This document shows positions 1 to 5,738 of a DNA stretch of 5,815 bases, in pieces. Position 1 is the stretch's first letter. Each line of letters opens with the position of its first letter. Source of the DNA: Minisyncoccota bacterium (GTDB lineage: Bacteria > Patescibacteriota > Minisyncoccia > Minisyncoccales > Minisyncoccaceae); NCBI GenBank assembly GCA_028689175.1, contig JAQTWS010000038.1, positions 1-5,815 on the forward strand, given 5' to 3'. Under the pieces are notes generated by a model. It saw only the letters and a list, made by a program, of their open reading frames with translations, had not been told where the DNA came from and did not search any database. The translations under genes and the position numbers were made by a program.

Positions 1-10
1 TTTCTTTTTT

Positions 11-19
11 TGTTATTGT
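11..19 (+). promoter_or_regulatory. Extended -10 promoter of tatD, predicted leaderless
   Basis: TG at 11-12, one base, then TATTGT at 14-19 (4 of 6 matches to TATAAT), preceded by a T-run. The hexamer ends 6 nt before the ATG at 26, so transcription would begin at or next to the start codon. No Shine-Dalgarno sequence is visible. Any -35 element would lie outside the window. The same geometry is seen upstream of leuS, which raises confidence in both; the promoter activity itself is inferred. Confidence 0.5.
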
Positions 20-25
20 TTATGT

Positions 26-784
26 ATGGAAAAATTTATAGACACCCATGCGCACTTGAATTTTGATGATTTTGAAAAAGATAGATTTCAATTAATTGAA
101 AACTGTTTATTAAACCAAATTTTTTTAATTAATGTTGGCACTATTTTTTCTGATTCAAAAATTGCAATCAAGATCGCAGAAAAGTATGATAAAGGAGTTT
201 ATGCCTCTGTCGGACTTCATCCCTTATACGTAGAAGATGAAGATTTGAATATCGAATGCTTTAAAGAACTTGCAAAAAATAAAAAAGTTGTAGCAATTGG
301 AGAAACTGGTTTAGATTATTTTTATGAGCCAAAGATTTTAAGCAAAGAAAAATATATTGAAAAACAAAAAGAAATTTTTTTAAAACAAATTGAACTTGCA
401 GAAGAACTTAATTTGCCTTTAATTATTCATTCGAGAAACGCTTTTGATGATGTTTATGAAATTTTAAAAAATAGGAATATAAAAGCTGTTTTGCATTGTT
501 TTACTGGAAATTTAAAGGATTTGAAAAGATTTTTAGATCTGGGTTACTATATTGGATTTAATGGAATAATATTTAAAGCTAATTTAGACGAAGTTATTAA
601 AAACACTCCAGACGATAGAGTTTTAATTGAAACAGATTGTCCCTTTTTAACACCTCCTATGTTTTATGAAAAAAGAAACAACCCCTTAGGTGTTAAACTT
701 GCAATGGATAAAATTAATAAAATTAAAGGTGAAAACATTTCAAAACAAGTTTACAAGAATAGCTTAAAATTATTTAACATATGA
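26..784 (+). CDS. tatD: TatD family metal-dependent hydrolase (DNase)
   Basis: A 252-residue cytosolic TIM-barrel hydrolase of the TatD family. Family members are metal-dependent nucleases linked to DNA repair and quality control, but the substrate here is not shown by sequence. The expected metal ligands all appear present: H8 and H10 in the N-terminal DTHAH motif, E93 in GETGLDY, H135 in the IIHSR motif, H157 in LHCFTG and D204 in IETDCPFLTP. The length is normal for the family (about 250-265), so the gene is complete. ATG at 26 is favoured because the product starts directly with the conserved barrel strand and a -10-like element lies 6 nt upstream; there is no Shine-Dalgarno sequence. The stop overlaps the next start (ATGA, 781-784), suggesting coupled translation. 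Family assignment is firm; the symbol versus paralogues such as YcfH/YjjV is less so. Confidence 0.93.
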   Translation: MEKFIDTHAHLNFDDFEKDRFQLIENCLLNQIFLINVGTIFSDSKIAIKIAEKYDKGVYASVGLHPLYVEDEDLNIECFKELAKNKKVVAIGETGLDYFYEPKILSKEKYIEKQKEIFLKQIELAEELNLPLIIHSRNAFDDVYEILKNRNIKAVLHCFTGNLKDLKRFLDLGYYIGFNGIIFKANLDEVIKNTPDDRVLIETDCPFLTPPMFYEKRNNPLGVKLAMDKINKIKGENISKQVYKNSLKLFNI

Positions 785-2004
785 GTATTTTAATTAAAAA
801 CGTAATTTTAAATAATCAAAAAAAAGATATATTAATTGAAGAAAATAAAATAAAACAGATTGATAACGAAATCAATTCTTCAGTTGAAGAGGTTATTGAT
901 TGCAAGGAAAAGCGTGCAATTCTTCCAGGATTTGTTAATTGTCACACACATTTAGCAATGACGCTTTTTAGAGGTTTTGCAGACGATCTTACATTTAATG
1001 AATGGCTTTTTAATAAAATTATTCCTGCGGAGGAAAAATTAACAAATGAAGATATATATTTCGGATCAAAATTAGCTTTAATTGAAATGATAAAATCTGG
1101 TACTACTTTTTTAAACGAGATGTATTTTCTTAAAGGTCTTTCAGGCAGCATTAAAGCAATTGAAGAAATGGGATTAAGAGCAGTTGTTGGCATCACAGTA
1201 GATGATGCTAATTTTGAAAAAGTTAAAGATTTTAAGATTCCTCAAAAAACAGAATTAATTGATTTTTCAATTGCACCTCATGCTATTTATACAGCTTCAG
1301 AAAAAGTTTTGAAATGGGTAAAAGAAGTCTCGGATAAAAATAATATGCTAATTCATATGCATTTATCAGAAACCCAGGGTGAAGTTCAAGAATGTATTGA
1401 AAAACATGGCAAGCGTCCAATTAATTATTTAAATGATTTAGGTTTTTTAAATGAAAGATGTGTATTTGCCCATTCGATTTGGTTAAATAATGAGGAGCTT
1501 GAAATTTTAAAAGAGAAAAATTGTTCTCTTGTTTATAACCCATGTTCCAATATGAAATTAGCATCAGGAGTGTTTAGATTTGATGATGTTAGAAATAAAG
1601 GAATTAATATTTGTTTAGGAACGGATGGAACAGCTTCAAATAATAATTTAGATATGATTGAGGAAATGAAAATAGGGGCACTCCTTCAGAAAATAAATGA
1701 TATTAATCCAGTATCTGCAAAAGCAGAAGATGTGTTAAAAGCTGCCACAGAAAATGGAGCAAAAGCGCTTCAAAAAAAGACAGGAAAGGTAGAGGAGGGA
1801 TATTTGGCAGATTTAATTTTTATTGATTTAGAAAAAACGTATTTTAATCCAGGATTTAATCTTACCTCAGATTTAGTCTATTCCGCAAATAGCGAATGCA
1901 TAACAGATGTTATTTGCAATGGCAAGCTTGTGATGAGGGGAAAAAGAATAGATGGAGAGGAAGAAGTTTATAAAAAAATAAAAGAGATTTCAAGAAAATT
2001 TTAA
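781..2004 (+). CDS. mtaD: 5-methylthioadenosine/S-adenosylhomocysteine deaminase
   Basis: A 407-residue amidohydrolase-superfamily protein of the MTA/SAH deaminase (formerly chlorohydrolase-like) group. Characterised relatives such as Thermotoga TM0936 hydrolyse the adenine amino group of S-adenosylhomocysteine, methylthioadenosine or adenosine, giving the inosyl compound and ammonia; this clears SAM by-products. The metal and catalytic positions are visible: H55 and H57 (CHTHLAMTLFRGFADD), H167 in the APHAIY motif, H192/H194 and E197 in IHMHLSE, H231 in FAHS, and D282 in LGTDG. Length matches the family (about 400-435). The start overlaps the tatD stop as ATGA with no Shine-Dalgarno sequence, so translation probably depends on tatD. 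No convincing terminator follows. Exact substrate preference (SAH, MTA or another aminated nucleoside) cannot be read from sequence. Confidence 0.88.
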   Translation: MSILIKNVILNNQKKDILIEENKIKQIDNEINSSVEEVIDCKEKRAILPGFVNCHTHLAMTLFRGFADDLTFNEWLFNKIIPAEEKLTNEDIYFGSKLALIEMIKSGTTFLNEMYFLKGLSGSIKAIEEMGLRAVVGITVDDANFEKVKDFKIPQKTELIDFSIAPHAIYTASEKVLKWVKEVSDKNNMLIHMHLSETQGEVQECIEKHGKRPINYLNDLGFLNERCVFAHSIWLNNEELEILKEKNCSLVYNPCSNMKLASGVFRFDDVRNKGINICLGTDGTASNNNLDMIEEMKIGALLQKINDINPVSAKAEDVLKAATENGAKALQKKTGKVEEGYLADLIFIDLEKTYFNPGFNLTSDLVYSANSECITDVICNGKLVMRGKRIDGEEEVYKKIKEISRKF

Positions 2005-2022
2005 TTATAATAGTTATACCCC

Positions 2023-2051
2023 TTGACCTTTTGTTAAATATATTGTATTTC
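2023..2051 (+). promoter_or_regulatory. Possible promoter of the first unknown gene
   Basis: TTGACC (2023-2028) is a 5 of 6 match to the -35 consensus. With a 17-nt spacer the -10 would be TATTTC (2046-2051), which is weak. A better hexamer, TATATT (2039-2044), is too close to the -35. The -35 half also forms one arm of an inverted repeat with 2061-2067, which could be an operator. The call rests mostly on the -35. Confidence 0.35.
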
Positions 2052-2060
2052 TTTAAGTAC

Positions 2061-2085
2061 AGGTCAACATTCTATGTGTTGGCTT
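2061..2085 (+). promoter_or_regulatory. Hairpin in the leader of the first unknown gene
   Basis: Positions 2061-2069 can pair with 2077-2085 as a 9-bp stem that includes two G-U pairs, around a 7-nt loop (2070-2076). No U-run follows, so it is not an intrinsic terminator. It would lie in the 5' untranslated region about 14 nt ahead of the Shine-Dalgarno sequence and could affect mRNA stability or translation. A role is inferred only. Confidence 0.35.
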
Positions 2086-2098
2086 AATAGTTCTTACA

Positions 2099-2107
2099 AA
2101 AGGAGGG
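2099..2107 (+). promoter_or_regulatory. Strong Shine-Dalgarno site that decides the start at 2113
   Basis: AAAGGAGGG matches the anti-Shine-Dalgarno sequence almost perfectly and ends 5 nt before the ATG at 2113. It therefore favours 2113 over the in-frame upstream ATG at 2074, which has no ribosome binding site and lies in the predicted hairpin loop. Its strength contrasts with tatD, mtaD, leuS and glmS, which show none. Confidence 0.85.
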
Positions 2108-2112
2108 AAAAA

Positions 2113-2985
2113 ATGAATTTCAAAAAAGAGGCTTGGGATAAAAAGCATTCCGTAGAGTCTGAACTGTATCGTACAGGTAGATTTCAAAGACCTGACAGGT
2201 CGTGGATGACTGATGAACACAGAAAACATTCATTGAGTCTTTTAAGCCAAATCGAAAAGGCTTATGAGAATGAAAAATACCTTGAAGTAATTCTTCATTC
2301 TCAAAAGGCTCGATTATTTTTGAATATGCTTGATCTTTTTGATGAATGGTTAAACATAATGCTTGAAAAAGAATACAGCATTTGTCCAATATGCGGAGAA
2401 GATCTTCATAATGGACATTGCTGCGGAGAAAGATGGCAGAAAATTTTAAGAAATAGAGCTGGAAATTCTTCCATTATCAATATTAAAGTGACGGAAAATG
2501 TTTCTAGTCATACACCCATCATATTCCTTGTCGCTCATAAGATAGGCAATATGTTTGAAATGAATATAAATATCGAATATTCTGATGGCGGGGATATTGA
2601 AACTTATCTCGAATGGCAAGAAGTTACGACCAAAGAAGAAGAGCTTATTTCTCATATAGAAAAAATGAGTGAACTTATTGAACTTAACTTTGAATTTTAC
2701 AGAATTGGTGGAGAAGTTAAGCTTCAAACAAGAGACAAGAATCAAATCTTCGTTTGTCATAGAGATTTTTTAGGCGATGTAGAAAGGGGAGTAACCTATT
2801 TGTGTCGCAAGGAATTTCAGATCGGAACAAGCAACAACATGCCAGTATTTGTTGTTATTCCTATTTGTAATATTTCCAAGTTCGAAAACTGCAAAAAGGA
2901 ATTGGAATTATTGCGTCAAAAACAACTCAAAGATCTGGTCGGTGAAATTAATAAAATTTTTTCTCCTGGGATTACAAAGGTTTAG
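2113..2985 (+). CDS. Unknown protein: helical N-domain, Cys/His cluster, C-terminal domain
   Basis: A 290-residue protein that I do not recognise. Residues about 1-85 look helical, charged and soluble. They align with the whole product of the small gene at 3051-3287 (shared KH at 11-12, V14, ELY at 17-19, P27 and a later EK...V.L...KA pattern). A compact Cys/His cluster follows: C91-x2-C94, then H99, H102, C103 and C104, resembling a zinc knuckle or small ribbon. Residues about 120-290 look mixed alpha/beta with hydrophobic strand-like stretches (IIFLVAH near 136-142, PVFVVIPIC near 244-252), a Glu/Lys-rich helix near 172-192, and further cysteines at 215, 231, 252 and 260. No signal peptide or membrane segment is seen. 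The start at 2113 is set by the Shine-Dalgarno sequence. The TAG stop lies in the terminator stem. Metal and nucleic-acid binding are possible but unproven. Confidence 0.8.
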   Translation: MNFKKEAWDKKHSVESELYRTGRFQRPDRSWMTDEHRKHSLSLLSQIEKAYENEKYLEVILHSQKARLFLNMLDLFDEWLNIMLEKEYSICPICGEDLHNGHCCGERWQKILRNRAGNSSIINIKVTENVSSHTPIIFLVAHKIGNMFEMNINIEYSDGGDIETYLEWQEVTTKEEELISHIEKMSELIELNFEFYRIGGEVKLQTRDKNQIFVCHRDFLGDVERGVTYLCRKEFQIGTSNNMPVFVVIPICNISKFENCKKELELLRQKQLKDLVGEINKIFSPGITKV

Positions 2986-3005
2986 AAGTTTATCCATTAA
3001 AACTT
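2979..3005 (+). repeat. Copy 1 of a gene-end/terminator direct repeat
   Basis: This 27-nt unit covers the final coding bases, the TAG stop and most of the terminator hairpin. Its first 17 nt (2979-2995) are identical to 3281-3297. After one extra A (2996), the next 9 nt (2997-3005) are identical to 3298-3306. The two copies are about 300 nt apart. The coding sequence just before each copy is not similar at the nucleotide level beyond this point. Confidence 0.85.
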
Positions 3006-3015
3006 CTTTTTTTTT
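2984..3015 (+). terminator. Intrinsic terminator of the first unknown gene
   Basis: An uninterrupted 8-bp stem pairs AGAAGTTT (2984-2991) with AAACTTCT (3000-3007) around an 8-nt loop, followed by nine Ts (3007-3015). The first two stem bases are the last two bases of the TAG stop, so termination begins immediately at the end of the gene. The element is nearly identical to the terminator at 3286-3310. Confidence 0.85.
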
Positions 3016-3047
3016 ATACTATCTCATGTTATTATTATAAAAGAGGG
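3015..3047 (+). promoter_or_regulatory. Promoter-like hexamers and ribosome binding site of the small unknown gene
   Basis: Two -10-like hexamers follow the preceding terminator. TATACT (3015-3020, 5 of 6) would give a leader of about 24 nt. TATTAT (3030-3035, 5 of 6) has an extended TG at 3027-3028 but would leave a leader of only about 9 nt. AGAGGG at 3042-3047 is a good Shine-Dalgarno sequence 3 nt before the ATG at 3051. Because the upstream terminator is strong, a separate promoter is likely, but which hexamer serves is unclear. Confidence 0.45.
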
Positions 3048-3050
3048 AAC

Positions 3051-3287
3051 ATGATTGAGAAAATCGTTGCTTTGAGGGCAAAGCATAGGGTCCAGAACGA
3101 ACTTTACAAAGTTAGAAACAAGCTCCATCCTTTTTTAGAAGTAACAGAAAGGGAAGTAGCGATTGCGGAAAAATTAAACAATGCAATTATTCAAGCTTTT
3201 TATGAGAAACATTATGACGTTGTTTTAAAAAAGGTAAAAGCAGCTTATGAGTTTATGAGTAGTATTCATAAACCACAAATGGTTTAG
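3051..3287 (+). CDS. Small unknown protein, stand-alone version of the upstream gene's N-domain
   Basis: A 78-residue basic, probably all-helical soluble protein of unknown function. No cysteine, membrane segment or signal peptide is visible. It aligns end to end with residues about 1-75 of the 290-residue protein encoded upstream. By eye there are roughly 17 identities over about 66 columns with two single-residue gaps, including K11, H12, V14, E17, L18, Y19 and P27 at exactly the same residue numbers. The zinc-knuckle-like cluster and C-terminal domain of the larger protein are missing. The gene has its own Shine-Dalgarno sequence (AGAGGG, 3042-3047) and its own terminator, a near copy of the upstream one, so it looks like a working single-domain family member. 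It could instead be an internally deleted, decaying copy; the intact frame and signals argue against this. Confidence 0.72.
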   Translation: MIEKIVALRAKHRVQNELYKVRNKLHPFLEVTEREVAIAEKLNNAIIQAFYEKHYDVVLKKVKAAYEFMSSIHKPQMV

Positions 3288-3306
3288 AAGTTTATCCTTA
3301 AAACTT
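3281..3306 (+). repeat. Copy 2 of the gene-end/terminator direct repeat
   Basis: This 26-nt unit matches 2979-3005 except for one missing A in the hairpin loop. It includes the last GTT codon, the TAG stop and most of the terminator stem-loop. Sharing both stop-codon context and terminator between neighbouring genes suggests duplication, or arrival as members of one cassette family. Confidence 0.85.
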
Positions 3307-3310
3307 TTTT
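3286..3310 (+). terminator. Intrinsic terminator of the small unknown gene
   Basis: AGAAGTTT (3286-3293) pairs with AAACTTTT (3301-3308), 8 bp including one G-U pair, around a 7-nt loop, followed by a T-run to 3310. The stem again includes the end of the TAG stop codon. The stem is slightly weaker and the T-run shorter than in the upstream copy. Confidence 0.78.
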
Positions 3311-3311
3311 A

Positions 3312-3340
3312 TTTACTAAAAGATTTTTTTTTGTTATGCT
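3312..3340 (+). promoter_or_regulatory. Promoter of leuS, predicted leaderless
   Basis: TTTACT (3312-3317, 4 of 6 to TTGACA) is followed by a 17-nt spacer, an extended TG (3332-3333) and TATGCT (3335-3340, 4 of 6 to TATAAT). The hexamer ends 6 nt before the ATG at 3347, exactly as at tatD, so the mRNA should begin at about the start codon. There is no Shine-Dalgarno sequence. The promoter directly follows the terminator at 3286-3310, so leuS should form a new transcription unit. Confidence 0.55.
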
Positions 3341-3346
3341 CTAATC

Positions 3347-5734
3347 ATGAAATACGAACCTAAAAATTTTGAAAAGAAATGGCAATTAAAATGGGAAGAG
3401 GATTATGTCTTTAAAACAGAGGAAAACTCTACAAAATCTAAATGTTATATTTTGGACATGTTTCCCTATCCATCCGCAGCAGGTCTTCACGTGGGTCATT
3501 TTAAGGGTTATGTTGCCACAGATATTTTATCAAGATTAAGAAGGATGCAGGGGTTTAATGTTCTTCATCCGATGGGTTGGGACGCTTTTGGACTACCAGC
3601 AGAAAATTATGCAATTAGAACCGGGACTCATCCAGAAGCAGTGACCAGGCAAAATATTAACAATATTAAAAAGCAAATGAAAGATGCTGGCTTATCTTAT
3701 GATTGGTCAAGGGAAATTGACACAACCGATCCTAACTATTATAAATGGACACAATGGATATTTTTAAAAATGTTTGAAGAGGGATTAGCTTACGAAGCTA
3801 AAATGCCAATTAATTGGTGCCCATCATGTAAAACTGGATTAGCCAACGAAGAAGTTGTAAATGGAGAATGTGAAAGGTGTGGAACTCCTGTAGAGCAAAA
3901 AAATATAAGGCAGTGGATTTTAAAAATTACTGCATATGCAGAAAGACTACTTAAGGATTTAGATGATTTAGATTGGCCAGACAAGATAAAAGAAATGCAA
4001 AGGAATTGGATTGGAAGATCAGAAGGAGCGGAAATTACTTTTAAAGTAGGTAGTGAGGAGGTAAAAGTTTTTACAACAAGGCCTGACACATTATTTGGAT
4101 GTACATATATTGTGCTTGCTCCTGAAAATGAATTAATTCTAAAATTAAAAGATAGGATAGCAAATAAAAGCGAACTTGAAGATTATTTAAATAAAACTAA
4201 GCTAAAAACAGAAAGAGAAAGAATTTCGGAAGTTAAAGACAAGACAGGTGTAGAGCTTTTAGGAATAAAAGCCATTAATCCAATAAATCAAAAAGAAGTG
4301 CCTGTTTTTGTGGCTGATTATGTTTTAGCTCATTATGGAACAGGTGCTGTTATGGCTGTTCCGGCACATGATGAAAGGGATTTTGAGTTTGCTAAAAAAT
4401 TTAATTTAGAAATGATCGAAGTTATTAAAGGAGGAGATATTTTAAAAGAAGCTTACATAGGTGAAGGAATATTAATTAATTCCGGAGAATTTAATGGTTT
4501 AAATTCTAATTTAGCGAAAGAAAAAATTATCAATTATTTAGGTGCAAAAAAAGAGGTTAAGTATAAATTAAGAGATTGGGTTTTTTCTCGCCAGCGTTAT
4601 TGGGGAGAACCTATTCCTTTAATTCATTGCCCAAAATGTGGAATTGTTCCTGTTCCTTTTAATGAACTTCCCTTAAGACTTCCTAAGGTTGAAAGTTATG
4701 AACCTACTGGCACAGGCGAATCTCCCTTAGCTAATATTACAGAATGGGTTAACGTTAAATGTCCTATATGCAATGAAAATGCGAAAAGAGAAACAAACAC
4801 AATGCCTCAGTGGGCAGGTTCATGCTGGTATTATTTAAGATTTATTGATCCTAATAATAATAGTGAAATTATTAATAAAAAGGACGAGGAACATTTCATG
4901 CCAATTGATCTATATGTTGGTGGAGCAGAGCATGCAGTACTTCATCTTTTATACGCACGTTTTTGGCATAAATTTTTATATGACATCAAGGTTGTGTCTC
5001 AAAAAGAACCTTTTAAAAAATTAAGAAATGTTGGACTTATTTTGGCTCATGATGGTCAAAAAATGAGTAAATCAAAAGGTAATACAGTATCTTCTGAAGA
5101 AATTATTAATGAATTTGGAGTTGATACTTTAAGAGTGTACGAAATGTTTATGGGGCCTTTTTTTGACGCAATTGCTTGGAATATGCAGGGTGTTAAAGGC
5201 GTTTCCAGATTTTTAAATAGGTTCTGGAATCTTTGCATAAATTGTAAGGAAAATAATATAGAATCCTCGAAAGATATTTTAAGGGAAGAACATATTTTAA
5301 TTAAAAAAGTAGGAGAAGATCTCAAAGAAATGAAATTCAATACAGCAATTGCTTTTTTTATGGAATTTTTAAATTTTGCAGAAAAAAGACAAGAAGAGGT
5401 TTCTAGAAAGACGATTGAAAATATTTTAAAATTATTTTATCCATTTGCGCCTCATATGTGTGAAGAATTATGGAATATTTTAGGAAAAGAAAACTATATT
5501 CATGAAGAGAAATGGCCTGAATACGACGAAAGTTTAATTATTAAGGATGTGATGGAATTAGTCGTTCAGATAAATGGAAAGATAAGAGATAAAATTGAGG
5601 TTGGCACAAATCTTTTAGGCGAAGATTTAAAAAAAATTGCTTTAAACAGTGAAAAGGTTCAAAAATGGATCAATGAAAAAGAAATTAAAAAAATAATTTT
5701 CATTCCTCCAAAATTAATTAGTATAGTTATTTAA
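3347..5734 (+). CDS. leuS: Leucyl-tRNA synthetase
   Basis: A complete 795-residue class I aminoacyl-tRNA synthetase that charges tRNA-Leu with leucine in the cytoplasm. Visible landmarks in order: the HIGH-type signature HVGH at 48-51; a first Cys4 zinc site (C158, C161, C175, C178); the CP1 editing domain with TTRPDTLFG from 243 and HDERD at 341-345, whose aspartates are expected to support hydrolysis of mischarged amino acids; a second Cys4 cluster (C428, C431, C472, C475); KMSKS at 572-576; the anticodon-binding helical domain; and a C-terminal tRNA-binding domain. The E. coli-type leucine-specific insertion before KMSKS is missing, so the protein resembles the short Bacillus-type enzyme (about 800 residues). 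ATG at 3347 opens on the usual N-terminal KYEPKNFEKKWQ-like sequence. glmS starts 4 nt downstream. Confidence 0.98.
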   Translation: MKYEPKNFEKKWQLKWEEDYVFKTEENSTKSKCYILDMFPYPSAAGLHVGHFKGYVATDILSRLRRMQGFNVLHPMGWDAFGLPAENYAIRTGTHPEAVTRQNINNIKKQMKDAGLSYDWSREIDTTDPNYYKWTQWIFLKMFEEGLAYEAKMPINWCPSCKTGLANEEVVNGECERCGTPVEQKNIRQWILKITAYAERLLKDLDDLDWPDKIKEMQRNWIGRSEGAEITFKVGSEEVKVFTTRPDTLFGCTYIVLAPENELILKLKDRIANKSELEDYLNKTKLKTERERISEVKDKTGVELLGIKAINPINQKEVPVFVADYVLAHYGTGAVMAVPAHDERDFEFAKKFNLEMIEVIKGGDILKEAYIGEGILINSGEFNGLNSNLAKEKIINYLGAKKEVKYKLRDWVFSRQRYWGEPIPLIHCPKCGIVPVPFNELPLRLPKVESYEPTGTGESPLANITEWVNVKCPICNENAKRETNTMPQWAGSCWYYLRFIDPNNNSEIINKKDEEHFMPIDLYVGGAEHAVLHLLYARFWHKFLYDIKVVSQKEPFKKLRNVGLILAHDGQKMSKSKGNTVSSEEIINEFGVDTLRVYEMFMGPFFDAIAWNMQGVKGVSRFLNRFWNLCINCKENNIESSKDILREEHILIKKVGEDLKEMKFNTAIAFFMEFLNFAEKRQEEVSRKTIENILKLFYPFAPHMCEELWNILGKENYIHEEKWPEYDESLIIKDVMELVVQINGKIRDKIEVGTNLLGEDLKKIALNSEKVQKWINEKEIKKIIFIPPKLISIVI
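5722..5727 (+). promoter_or_regulatory. Possible -10 element ahead of glmS
   Basis: TATAGT (5722-5727) is a 5 of 6 match to TATAAT inside the end of leuS, 11 nt before the glmS ATG. It would give a leader of about 5 nt. No -35 or extended TG is seen, and in such AT-rich DNA a chance match is likely. Cotranscription with leuS is the simpler reading. Confidence 0.2.
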
Positions 5735-5738
5735 TTTT

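Larger units (their letters stand above)
2005..2112 (+). other. Intergenic leader before the first unknown gene
   Basis: This 108-nt spacer separates the deaminase from the first cassette gene. It holds a -35-like TTGACC (2023-2028), a perfect TATAAT hexamer just after the deaminase stop (2006-2011, no matching -35), a 7-bp inverted repeat (TTGACCT 2023-2029 with AGGTCAA 2061-2067), a possible hairpin at 2061-2085 and a strong Shine-Dalgarno sequence at 2099-2107. No terminator is evident, so readthrough from the deaminase is possible. Confidence 0.6.

Noticed and set aside
942..1196. Minus-strand open frames inside mtaD (942-1196), the first unknown gene (2120-2389, 2446-2760) and leuS (3790-4089, 5056-5340).
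   Set aside because: They lie entirely opposite real coding sequence, have no recognisable motifs or ribosome binding sites, and are expected shadows.
2006..2011. A perfect TATAAT hexamer just after the mtaD stop.
   Set aside because: No -35 or extended TG accompanies it, and such hexamers are frequent by chance in DNA this AT-rich. It is noted in the spacer entry but not called as a promoter.
2074..2112. In-frame upstream ATG that would extend the first unknown protein by 13 residues.
   Set aside because: It has no ribosome binding site, lies in a predicted hairpin loop, and would put the near-perfect Shine-Dalgarno sequence (2099-2107) inside the coding region. The paralogue also aligns without a gap from the 2113 start.
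2849..3040. A 63-codon open frame on the + strand overlapping the end of the first unknown gene.
   Set aside because: It runs out of frame through a well-supported gene and across its terminator hairpin and T-run, has no ribosome binding site, and its Phe/Leu-rich end is a product of the T-run.
3051..3287. The small gene as a pseudogene fragment of its larger neighbour.
   Set aside because: It has an intact frame, its own Shine-Dalgarno sequence and its own terminator, and the protein similarity is too diverged for a recent truncation. It remains an alternative but is not the preferred reading.
2005..3346. An insertion sequence or integron-like element carrying the two unknown genes.
   Set aside because: No transposase or integrase, no terminal inverted repeats bounding the region and no target-site duplication were seen. 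Only the gene-end repeats support a cassette idea.
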